Shown piece by piece: positions 1-5,334 of a stretch of 5,334 nt of DNA. The notes beneath the pieces were generated by a model, which made no database searches, was not told where the DNA came from, and saw nothing but the letters and a program-made list of their open reading frames with translations. This DNA is from Deltaproteobacteria bacterium (GTDB taxonomy: Bacteria > Desulfobacterota > Binatia > Binatales > Binataceae), in the NCBI GenBank assembly GCA_021786815.1, contig JAJYMR010000164.1, positions 1 through 5,334 of the forward strand, given 5' to 3'. The position numbers were made by a program, and so were the translations under genes. Numbering within the stretch: position 1 is the stretch's first letter; each line of letters begins with the position of its first letter.

Positions 1-1
1 G

Positions 2-2725
2 ATGGCCGACCGGATGATTCCCGAGGTCGAATCGGGTGCGATTCCGCACTTTCATTTCGACGGCCAGACTATCGTCCTCGAAGACTACCTTGAGGTGCGC
101 CCGCGCAACGCGCGACGGCTCGCGAAGCTCATCCGAGAGGGAAGAATCGCGGTCGGGCCGTGGTATGTGCTTGCCGACAGCTTCCTGGTGAGCGGCGAAT
201 CGCTCATCCGCAACTTCGAAATCGGGATGGAAATCGCGCGGCGATTCGGCAAGCCGCTCGAACTTGGTTATCTGCCCGACCAGTTCGGCCATACGGCGCA
301 GATGCCGCAGATTCTCGCGGGATTCGGATTCAAGGCCGCGGTACTGTGGCGCGGCGTCGGTGCGGACGTGAACCGCAACCGCTTTCTTTGGGACGCGCTC
401 GACGGCACTCGAATCCCAACCGTCTATCTGCCCCACGGCTACTCCAACGGCGCAAATCTTCCGCTCGGCTCGGCCGAGGAGTTCAGGCGCAAGGTTCTCG
501 AGATCGCCGAGCGCGAACGCGAATTCGCCGCCGATACGCCGATTCTCGTGATGAACGGCACCGACCATGCCGAGCCCGATCCGCGCCTTCCCGAGCGGAT
601 TGCCGAGTCCGGCAACTCGGGCGCGCCGGCTTTCGAAATCGGAAGCCTTGAGGGCTACGTCGAGCAGGTTTTGGCGCTTCCGTTGGACGGCCTGCCGCTC
701 CATCGAGGTGAGCTTCGCTCGGCGCTTCGCGCGCATCTGCTGCCGGGAGTCACCTCGGCGCGGACGTGGATAAAGCAGCGGGACTTCGCCAATACCGCGG
801 TGCTCGAACGCCACGCCGGTCCGCTAGCGGCGCTCGCCGTCGCAGCCGGCGGTGGCGAGGGTCTTGCCGATTACCTGGAGCTTGCCTGGAAGACCGAGCT
901 TCAGAACCATCCGCACGACTCGATTTGCGGATGCTCGATCGACCAGGTCCATCAGGACATGCGCTACCGGTTCGATCAGGCCGCGATGATGGCCGAGACC
1001 GTCGTGCGCGCCGCCGCGGACGCGATGCTTCCGCCGGGACAGAACTCCGAAACCGTGCTCGCCGTATTCAACCCGACCTTCGGTCACGAGGCGGTGGTGC
1101 GCGGGCGAGTCGAAATCGAGGAGCCCGAGGCGTGTCACGCGATGGTCGCGGCGGACGGCAGGCGGATACCTGTGGTTATCGAGGCCGGACGCGCCGATCA
1201 CGCCTTCGAGGCGGAAATGCCGGCTGCGGAACTGAAGGCGGTCGTCGCGGGACTCACGACGCCCTCGATAATGGGGCAGACCGTGAAGCGTTACGTGCTG
1301 CGCAGGCGTGACGAGCGCTCTTACGAAATGGAAGTGATTCTGAGCCGCACGCCGACAAGCCCGCTCGATATCGAGCAGATGCGCGCCGAGTTGCTGTCGG
1401 CCCTGCCCGACTCGGCGCAGGTCAGTATCCGGGCGCACAGCGCCGCGCGATGCGCCGTCAGCTTCCTCGCCGACGACCTGGTTCCGACCGGGTTTTCCTT
1501 TTACCGGCTGAGCAGGCTGGATTCCGAACCCGCGGCGAGCGAGCCCTCGCAACCGCTCAACGCCAATAACACAATCGAGAACGAATTCTACCGCATCTCT
1601 CCGACGCGTCGCGGCGTTTCCATCTCCGATATCGAAACCGGCGAGGCGATGGAGCTTTATTTCGAGGACGACGGCGACCGCGGCGATGAGTACAACTACG
1701 ACCCGGTGGCGGGCGCGGCTCCGATTTCCGAGCCGGCGGAATTATCTGCCCGCGTCGAGGAGGACGGTCCGGCGCGAAAGCGGCTTCGGCTTTCGCTCGG
1801 CTATGACCTGCCGAAAGGCCTGTCCGAAGACCGCCATTCACGCCTTGGGAAAACCGTCCGGCTGGGATTGGATTTGACCGCGGCGCTTTACCCGGGGCTC
1901 AAGCGGATCGATTTCGCCGCGACGGTGGACAATCGCGCGCGCGACCATCGCCTGCGCGCCGCGCTTCGCACGCCGGCGCTCGTGAACGAGGCGCTGTCCG
2001 ACACGGCTTTTGGCGTCGTAAATCGGATGCTCAATCCGGTCGAGCCGCGCGGAACCGAGGAGTTCTGCCCAACCGTGCCCCATCGCACGGTCACCGCCGT
2101 GGAAGGCGCAACGCTCTCGGCCGCGATGATGAGCCGCGGGCTTTACGAGGTCGAGGCACGGCGCGAAGCAAGCGGAACCACGCTCCTGCTGACGCTGCTT
2201 CGATGCGTCGGATGGCTGTCGCGGTCGGACCTTGCGACTCGCGCCGGCGGCGCCGGCCCCGAACTGGAGACGCCGGGCGCGGAGGAGCAGGGCGTGCGTA
2301 GGTTCGAGTTCGCGGTAACGACCTATCGCGGCGGCTACCTGGAGGCGGGCCTGATGGCGCGCGCGGCGAGCTACGCGTTCCCGCCACGCCTTTTCGTCAC
2401 TGGCGCTGCGCGGGCGTCCGACGGCGGGCTATGGCTTGCGCGATGCGACAATCCGCGTGTGATGTTCTCGACGGCGCACCCGCTTGCGGACGGGGGCGGG
2501 TGGATTCTGCGCCTGTATAGCGTATCGCCCGAGCCCGAGGCGGTGCGCCTAACCTTTGGCGTGGGAGCGAGCCCTCGTCCCGTGGATTTTGCCGGCCGGC
2601 GGCTTCGCCGCGAGGCGATGCGCCGGCGCAGTGCGGGGGTCGAAATGACACTGCGGCCGTATGAGATCGTGACGTTCCAAGCCGGTGTGAGAAAAAATTT
2701 TCACGCCTCGCGGAAAAAAGATTGA
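2..2725 (+). CDS. Alpha-mannosidase, glycoside hydrolase family 38 (5'-partial)
   Basis: Retaining, zinc-dependent exo-alpha-mannosidase of family GH38, removing terminal alpha-mannose from glycans or mannosylated solutes such as mannosylglycerate. 907 residues are visible. Position 2 is only the first ATG in the window: the family's N-terminal H-x-D zinc ligands are missing, so about 30 or more residues lie off the left edge. Residues are numbered from that ATG. The catalytic barrel includes GPWYV (52-56) and LPDQFGHTAQMPQIL (91-105), where Asp93 is the expected nucleophile and zinc ligand. NGTDH (185-189) has Asp188 as likely acid/base. The middle helical domain spans about 240-330 and ends in NHPHDSICGCSID (302-314), where His305 matches the remaining zinc ligand. 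The rest, to 907, is the C-terminal beta-sandwich region. The HDSICGCS form resembles bacterial MngB-type enzymes more than eukaryotic ones, but the substrate cannot be decided. Export cannot be judged without the N-terminus. No frameshift is seen; family assignment is very secure. Confidence 0.95.
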   Translation: MADRMIPEVESGAIPHFHFDGQTIVLEDYLEVRPRNARRLAKLIREGRIAVGPWYVLADSFLVSGESLIRNFEIGMEIARRFGKPLELGYLPDQFGHTAQMPQILAGFGFKAAVLWRGVGADVNRNRFLWDALDGTRIPTVYLPHGYSNGANLPLGSAEEFRRKVLEIAEREREFAADTPILVMNGTDHAEPDPRLPERIAESGNSGAPAFEIGSLEGYVEQVLALPLDGLPLHRGELRSALRAHLLPGVTSARTWIKQRDFANTAVLERHAGPLAALAVAAGGGEGLADYLELAWKTELQNHPHDSICGCSIDQVHQDMRYRFDQAAMMAETVVRAAADAMLPPGQNSETVLAVFNPTFGHEAVVRGRVEIEEPEACHAMVAADGRRIPVVIEAGRADHAFEAEMPAAELKAVVAGLTTPSIMGQTVKRYVLRRRDERSYEMEVILSRTPTSPLDIEQMRAELLSALPDSAQVSIRAHSAARCAVSFLADDLVPTGFSFYRLSRLDSEPAASEPSQPLNANNTIENEFYRISPTRRGVSISDIETGEAMELYFEDDGDRGDEYNYDPVAGAAPISEPAELSARVEEDGPARKRLRLSLGYDLPKGLSEDRHSRLGKTVRLGLDLTAALYPGLKRIDFAATVDNRARDHRLRAALRTPALVNEALSDTAFGVVNRMLNPVEPRGTEEFCPTVPHRTVTAVEGATLSAAMMSRGLYEVEARREASGTTLLLTLLRCVGWLSRSDLATRAGGAGPELETPGAEEQGVRRFEFAVTTYRGGYLEAGLMARAASYAFPPRLFVTGAARASDGGLWLARCDNPRVMFSTAHPLADGGGWILRLYSVSPEPEAVRLTFGVGASPRPVDFAGRRLRREAMRRRSAGVEMTLRPYEIVTFQAGVRKNFHASRKKD

Positions 2726-2749
2726 TCGCCTTAACGTTTGCGCTATGTT
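2722..2749 (+). promoter_or_regulatory. Possible sigma70-type promoter for the small downstream gene
   Basis: TTGATC (2722-2727) and TATGTT (2744-2749) are separated by 16 bases; each matches four of six consensus positions. The -35 overlaps the mannosidase stop. Transcription would begin near 2756, leaving a leader of about 80 bases before the ATG at 2835. This arrangement would also rule out the earlier in-frame ATG at 2745, which lies inside the -10. The evidence is weak: consensus match only, in a genus of unknown sigma-factor preference, and readthrough from the mannosidase gene is equally possible. Confidence 0.25.
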
Positions 2750-2834
2750 CTTAATTCGCGTGCGGCTCTTCCGGTCGCCTGTATCGCGCGCGAGAAGGAA
2801 ATTTTCTCCCGATGAAGGAGCATTAGACGAAGAA

Positions 2835-3050
2835 ATGGCAGAGCTAAACGGGGTTGTCCGCACGGTTTACGATTTCCCCGTGGCGGGGCACGTCTGCAGC
2901 GACGGGTCGGTGCGCTACGTGAAGCTGGTTCGCAAGAACGGCAGCCAACCGCAAGGAACCTGCGCGCACTGCCAGACCTCTTTCCAGTACGTGAAGCCGA
3001 AGCCCTCGCCCGTGCGCCATTACGATGGCGAGGGAGTGACTCACTTCTAA
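2835..3050 (+). CDS. Small hypothetical protein with a possible HxC...CxxC metal site
   Basis: A 71-residue, probably cytosolic protein that I do not recognise. It has no signal peptide or membrane segment. His19-x-Cys21 and Cys43-x-His45-Cys46 are separated by a basic, beta-strand-like stretch (YVKLVRKNG, 28-36), which could form a small zinc-ribbon-like fold; metal binding is inference only. The C-terminal part is rich in Pro, Lys and His. The start at 2835 is preferred over the in-frame ATG at 2745 because the earlier one has no SD and would add a 30-residue arginine-rich leader. AAGGAG (2815-2820) lies 14 bases before the chosen ATG, which is long, and a GAAGAA run is closer. The gene lies 109 bases after the mannosidase on the same strand, so it may be co-transcribed or have its own promoter. 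It is followed by a hairpin and a convergent gene. Chance ORF is possible but the protein-like composition argues against it. Confidence 0.7.
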   Translation: MAELNGVVRTVYDFPVAGHVCSDGSVRYVKLVRKNGSQPQGTCAHCQTSFQYVKPKPSPVRHYDGEGVTHF

Positions 3051-3056
3051 ATCATC

Positions 3057-3082
3057 GCGGGGGCGGTCCCGGCTGCTCCCGC
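3057..3082 (+). terminator. GC-rich hairpin after the small gene, possible terminator or 3'-end stabiliser
   Basis: A stem of 10 pairs (3057-3066 with 3073-3082) with a six-base loop begins seven bases after the stop at 3050. Two of the pairs are G-U in plus-strand RNA; in minus-strand RNA they would be C-A mismatches, so the fold favours the plus-strand transcript. No U-tract follows, so it is not a textbook intrinsic terminator. It could act with Rho, protect the 3' end, or help separate the two convergent transcripts. Confidence 0.4.
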
Positions 3083-3191
3083 CGAATCAGGACATTCACG
3101 AGCTCAACCTTTGAGGCCAACGCGCCTGACGGGTGGGTGTGTCTTTGCGGCGAGGCCTGCGCGACCGCGCCGGCGGCGCGCCTTTGCCATT
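3083..3191. other. Convergent intergenic spacer with no gene seen
   Basis: The gap between the small plus-strand gene's hairpin and the stop of the minus-strand radical SAM gene. It is very GC-rich with several overlapping short self-complementary GCGC and GGCG runs, but I see no clear stem with a U-tract for the minus-strand transcript. Reading frames through it are extensions of shadow frames of the radical SAM gene and have no SD. Confidence 0.5.
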
Positions 3192-4190
3192 TCAGCCTGG
3201 GTCGATACTGTCGAGCAGGCTCAACTGCCGCGCCAAAGGCGCTGTGGCGGCGGGGGATGGTGCTATCGAACGCTCGGCGCTGGGGTCGAAGCCGTATTTC
3301 GCCTTGAGCCGCGTGAACAGCGCTCCGAGATGCTCGTCGTACGCCCTCGGCGGGTACGCCGCGCGCGAATAGAAAGAGTCGATCCTCGGCGCGAGATTCG
3401 GAAAACGCTCGCGAACGAACGGGATGAACCGGCGCGCGGCGGCCGGCCGTAAAAACAGCGAGCGCCACCACACGTTGCGCGCGCCCGCTGCCTTCGCCGA
3501 GCGCATCACGGCCGCAATCGAGCGCGGCTCGTCGCCAAGCCCCGGAATCACCGGCATCATCAGCACGTTGCATCGGATTCCCGCCCCGGCCAGTTCGGCA
3601 AGCGCTCGAAGGCGGAGTTCCGGACGCGGCGCGCGCGGTTCGAGCACGCGCTGGAGCTTCCGATCGAGCGTTATCAGCGAAAAATTGACCGAGAGATTTG
3701 AGCGGCGGTTGAGCGCGCAAAGAACGTCGAGGTCGCGCGTTATCAGCAGAGACTTGGTCGTTATCGATACGTTCAGTCCGGAGAGTTCGGCGAGAACCTG
3801 CAGCATCGAGCGCGTCAGCCCGAACCTGCGCTCGGCGGGCTGATACGGATCGGTCGCGGTGCCGATAGCGATCGCGTCGTGGCCGACCGGCGTGCGCGAG
3901 AGCGTCCGCGCGAGCACCTCGGCCGCCATCCGCTTGACGAAAATCCGCCGTTCGAAGTCGAGCGGATCGCGCAGTTCGAGGAACTCGTGCGTGTAACGCG
4001 CGTAACAGTACACGCATCCGAACTCGCATCCGCGGTACGGATTGATCGTCCATCGAAACGGCATCCGCGGGCTTGAGCATCGGTTCAGGATCTGCCGTAC
4101 CGGCATCTCCTGGAACTCGACTTCGCCGCGCCCGTCGAGTTCTTTCGAGCGCTCGACAACCAGCGGCAGCTCCAAGGCGGCGTGACCCAC
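3192..4190 (-). CDS. SPL-like radical SAM protein (Rv2578c/PA0069-type group)
   Basis: A 332-residue cytosolic radical SAM protein. Cys55-x3-Cys59-x2-Cys62, in the context NPYRGCEFGCVYCYAR (50-65), should bind a [4Fe-4S] cluster that cleaves S-adenosylmethionine. GTATDPYQPAE (110-120), TTKS (144-147), LEPRAP (183-188) and PVIPGL (213-218) are hallmarks of the COG1533 group, which includes spore photoproduct lyase and the uncharacterised Rv2578c and PA0069 families. No cysteine lies between Cys62 and Cys158, so the H-donor cysteine known from Bacillus SPL (44 residues after the cluster) is not seen, and a spore photolesion lyase role is unlikely. The C-terminus carries QLSLL (322-326), similar to a beta-clamp-binding peptide. 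The start is GTG at 4190: AGGGGAG (4198-4204) lies seven bases upstream and an in-frame stop lies just beyond it. Convergent with the small gene and divergent from the lipoprotein. The family call is secure; the substrate is unknown. Confidence 0.93.
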   Translation of the reverse strand: MGHAALELPLVVERSKELDGRGEVEFQEMPVRQILNRCSSPRMPFRWTINPYRGCEFGCVYCYARYTHEFLELRDPLDFERRIFVKRMAAEVLARTLSRTPVGHDAIAIGTATDPYQPAERRFGLTRSMLQVLAELSGLNVSITTKSLLITRDLDVLCALNRRSNLSVNFSLITLDRKLQRVLEPRAPRPELRLRALAELAGAGIRCNVLMMPVIPGLGDEPRSIAAVMRSAKAAGARNVWWRSLFLRPAAARRFIPFVRERFPNLAPRIDSFYSRAAYPPRAYDEHLGALFTRLKAKYGFDPSAERSIAPSPAATAPLARQLSLLDSIDPG

Positions 4191-4197
4191 TGAACAT

Positions 4198-4204
4198 CTC
4201 CCCT
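4198..4204 (-). promoter_or_regulatory. Ribosome binding site fixing the GTG start of the radical SAM gene
   Basis: On the minus strand AGGGGAG ends seven bases before the GTG at 4190, ideal spacing. A competing ATG at 4195-4197 follows this SD with no spacer and opens a different frame, so it would not be well served. The site therefore decides both start and frame. Confidence 0.75.
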
Positions 4205-4211
4205 AAGCCCG

Positions 4212-4240
4212 ACTTTCGTCGTTTGTTCGCTTTACGTCAA
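4212..4240 (-). promoter_or_regulatory. Possible promoter for the radical SAM gene
   Basis: On the minus strand TTGACG (4240-4235) matches five of six -35 positions. A 17-base spacer leads to GAAAGT (4217-4212), which matches only three of six -10 positions. Position and orientation are right for a short leader to the GTG at 4190. Weak on sequence alone. Confidence 0.25.
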
Positions 4241-4273
4241 GACCCGAAGGTTGAAACTGTGGCCTAAAATTCG

Positions 4274-4290
4274 CTGTCGATGATTGACAG
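4274..4290. promoter_or_regulatory. 17-base near-palindrome over the -35 box, operator-like
   Basis: CTGTC and GACAG (4274-4278 and 4286-4290) are exact inverted arms. Allowing for the inner bases, seven of the eight symmetric position pairs match around the centre at 4282. The right arm contains the TTGACA -35 element of the presumed lipoprotein promoter, so a dimeric regulator bound here would block it. Which regulator family would bind is unknown. Confidence 0.4.
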
Positions 4291-4313
4291 AGTACTTGAT
4301 GGTCGGCGATTCT
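4284..4313 (+). promoter_or_regulatory. Likely sigma70-type promoter for the NHL lipoprotein gene
   Basis: A perfect TTGACA -35 (4284-4289) is followed after 18 bases by GATTCT (4308-4313), a poor -10 matching three of six positions. Transcription would start near 4320, about 30 bases before the ATG. A good -35 with a weak -10, flanked by inverted repeats, is the pattern expected of a regulated promoter, but the -10 is uncertain. Confidence 0.4.
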
Positions 4314-4331
4314 GATTGGCTTCGCCAATCA
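4313..4331. repeat. Perfect inverted repeat, 8-base arms with 3-base centre
   Basis: TGATTGGC (4313-4320) and GCCAATCA (4324-4331) flank TTC. Outer arms ATGG (4299-4302) and CCAT (4332-4335) can extend the pairing across a bulge, and GGCGA (4305-4309) can pair alternatively with TCGCC (4322-4326). It lies between the likely -10 and the lipoprotein SD. It could be an operator, or a leader hairpin if transcription starts further upstream. Confidence 0.6.
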
Positions 4332-4351
4332 CCATACTGGGAAGGAAAACA

Positions 4352-5334
4352 ATGAGGAGATCAATCCGAAAATGCCTGGGAGTGACGGCCGCGGCGTGTC
4401 TGTGCATCGCGATATCGTCATGCGGACACAGTGACAACGGTAACGAGGGCGCGACCTCGACCATCAAGCTCAAGACGTTTCAGGCGGCGAGCGTGGTTAT
4501 AGGGCAGCCGGATTTCACCAGCGGCAACGCGAACCAGGGATTATCGACCCCGGGCGCCAACACGATCAATGAGCCCTATGGCAATGCGTTCGTCGATTCA
4601 TCGGGCACGCTGTTCGTGCCGGATGAGAGCAACGACCGGGTACTAGGGTTCGACAAGGTTCCCACCAGCAATGACGCCAGCGCGGATTTCGTGCTCGGGC
4701 AGAGCAGCTTTACGACTAACGCATCCAGCGCCGCCGCCGACGGGATGAGCGCGCCGCAGACCTCGATAGTTTACAAGGGCAAGCTGCTGGTCGACGAGTA
4801 CGGCAACAACCGGGTGCTGATCTGGAACAGCGTACCGAATTCCAACGGAGCGCCTGCCGACGTAGTGGTGGGCCAGGCGGCTTTTGGCACCAGCGTTTTC
4901 GCGTGCAGTGCAACCGGAATGTATGAGCCGGAAGGTATCGCGATCACGCCGGACGGCAAGCTGATAGTCGCCGACAGCGGCAACAACCGGGTGCTGATCT
5001 TCAATCAGATTCCAACCGCCAACGGCGCCACGCCGGACCTGGTACTGGGCCAGAACAACCCCACTACCTGCGTTCTTAACAACGACGGCAGCGGCTCGTC
5101 GGGAAGTCTGAGCGCATCCAACTTCAGCTTTCCATCAGCGGTGTGGAGCAACGGCAAAAAGCTGGTGGTGGCGGACAGCGACGACAACCGGGTGCTGATC
5201 TGGAACAAGTTCCCGACCAGCAGTTTTCAGTCGGCCGATGTGGTGCTGGGCCAGCCGGATTTCACCTGCGGCGTGTATAACAACAACGGGGCCGCGACCT
5301 GCACCTCTGGGGGGGCGCCGAGCACGCAAAATTT
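4352..5334 (+). CDS. NHL-repeat beta-propeller lipoprotein (3'-partial)
   Basis: The first 327 residues of a longer protein; the frame is open to the right edge. The start at 4352 has AAGGA (4342-4346) five bases upstream. The N-terminus is a lipoprotein signal: Arg2, Arg3, Arg6 and Lys7, a hydrophobic stretch, then lipobox ISSC with Cys24 as the lipidated residue. The mature protein should sit outside the cytoplasmic membrane, in the periplasm or on the surface. Repeated units follow, each with an NHL core (NDRVLGF 94-100, NNRVLIW 152-158, NNRVLIF 211-217, DNRVLIW 278-284), and a later GQ signature (Gly51, 116, 174, 233, 300). Units are therefore 58-67 residues apart. NHL propellers usually bind proteins, ligands or glycans; no catalytic residues are evident. 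Cysteines at 185, 240, 306 and 317 in the loops could form disulfides. Divergent from the radical SAM gene. The fold call is strong; the function is unknown. Confidence 0.88.
   Translation, partial: MRRSIRKCLGVTAAACLCIAISSCGHSDNGNEGATSTIKLKTFQAASVVIGQPDFTSGNANQGLSTPGANTINEPYGNAFVDSSGTLFVPDESNDRVLGFDKVPTSNDASADFVLGQSSFTTNASSAAADGMSAPQTSIVYKGKLLVDEYGNNRVLIWNSVPNSNGAPADVVVGQAAFGTSVFACSATGMYEPEGIAITPDGKLIVADSGNNRVLIFNQIPTANGATPDLVLGQNNPTTCVLNNDGSGSSGSLSASNFSFPSAVWSNGKKLVVADSDDNRVLIWNKFPTSSFQSADVVLGQPDFTCGVYNNNGAATCTSGGAPSTQN
4805..5206 (+). repeat. DNA-level internal repeats in the NHL lipoprotein gene
   Basis: The stretch encoding N/D-N-R-V-L-I recurs at 4805, 4982 and 5183 with an identical 18-base core (ACAACCGGGTGCTGATCT), and a diverged copy lies at 4631. 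Spacings are 174, 177 and 201 bases. Identity at synonymous positions goes beyond what the protein motif needs, pointing to recent duplication or gene conversion among the propeller units. Confidence 0.75.

Noticed and set aside
824..1552. A 242-codon minus-strand frame opposite the mannosidase
   Set aside because: A GC-rich antisense shadow: Arg/His/Gly-rich composition, no SD, no recognisable domain, and the plus strand is clearly coding throughout.
2686..2703. GTGA...TCAC inverted repeat around an A/T run near the end of the mannosidase gene
   Set aside because: It lies inside the coding sequence, has an imperfect A/T stem and lacks a downstream U-tract, so a terminator call is not justified.
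2745..2834. N-terminal extension of the small protein from the ATG at 2745
   Set aside because: No SD precedes it, the added residues are arginine-rich and unlike the rest, and the ATG lies in a possible -10 box.
3052..4197. A 381-codon minus-strand frame starting with ATG, longer than the radical SAM frame it overlaps
   Set aside because: Its product is arginine- and alanine-rich without family motifs, its ATG abuts the SD with no spacer, and the overlapping frame encodes an unmistakable radical SAM protein.
4225..4239. GTTC-N7-GTCA, resembling the alphaproteobacterial LexA box GTTC-N7-GTTC
   Set aside because: The second half has two mismatches in four bases, so it is not distinguishable from chance, although an SOS link would suit the neighbouring radical SAM gene.
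4264..4473. A 69-codon minus-strand frame across the divergent gap and the lipoprotein start
   Set aside because: It overlaps the signal peptide coding region of a convincing lipoprotein and has no supporting motif or SD.
1..5334. Mobile element, CRISPR, toxin-antitoxin or defence island
   Set aside because: No transposase, integrase, terminal inverted repeats, regular spacer array or paired small genes are seen; the two multi-copy motifs lie within one propeller gene.

Overview
The window is a GC-rich stretch of bacterial chromosome with four protein genes. Short SD-led intergenic gaps, a lipoprotein signal peptide and a GTG start all fit a bacterium. GC-rich codon use and an NHL protein of the 'VLGQPDF' type are compatible with a deltaproteobacterial or Binatota-like soil lineage, but that placement is only a guess. 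I see no tRNA, rRNA, CRISPR array, insertion sequence or phage gene.

Layout: (1) 2-2725 (+), most of a glycoside hydrolase family 38 alpha-mannosidase whose N-terminus lies off the left edge. (2) 2835-3050 (+), a 71-residue protein of unknown function with an HxC...CxxC arrangement that looks like a small metal site; a GC-rich hairpin follows its stop. (3) 3192-4190 (-), convergent to the previous gene, a radical SAM protein of the SPL-like (COG1533 / Rv2578c / PA0069-type) group, with a GTG start and a strong SD. (4) 4352 to the right edge (+), divergent from the radical SAM gene, the first 327 residues of a lipoprotein built from NHL-type beta-propeller units. It has no stop in the window.

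The 161-base divergent gap (4191-4351) holds two inverted repeats. One covers a perfect TTGACA -35 element; the other lies just downstream of the likely -10. This is the most regulatory-looking piece of the window.

The genes do not form one obvious pathway: a glycan-trimming hydrolase, a small possible metal-binding protein, a probable DNA- or nucleotide-related radical SAM enzyme and an envelope propeller protein. The best leads are the QLSLL motif at the C-terminus of the radical SAM protein, which resembles a sliding-clamp-binding peptide, the absence of the spore photoproduct lyase H-donor cysteine from the expected region, and the repeated inverted motifs in the divergent promoter region. 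I did not find convincing evidence of a wholly new multi-gene system.
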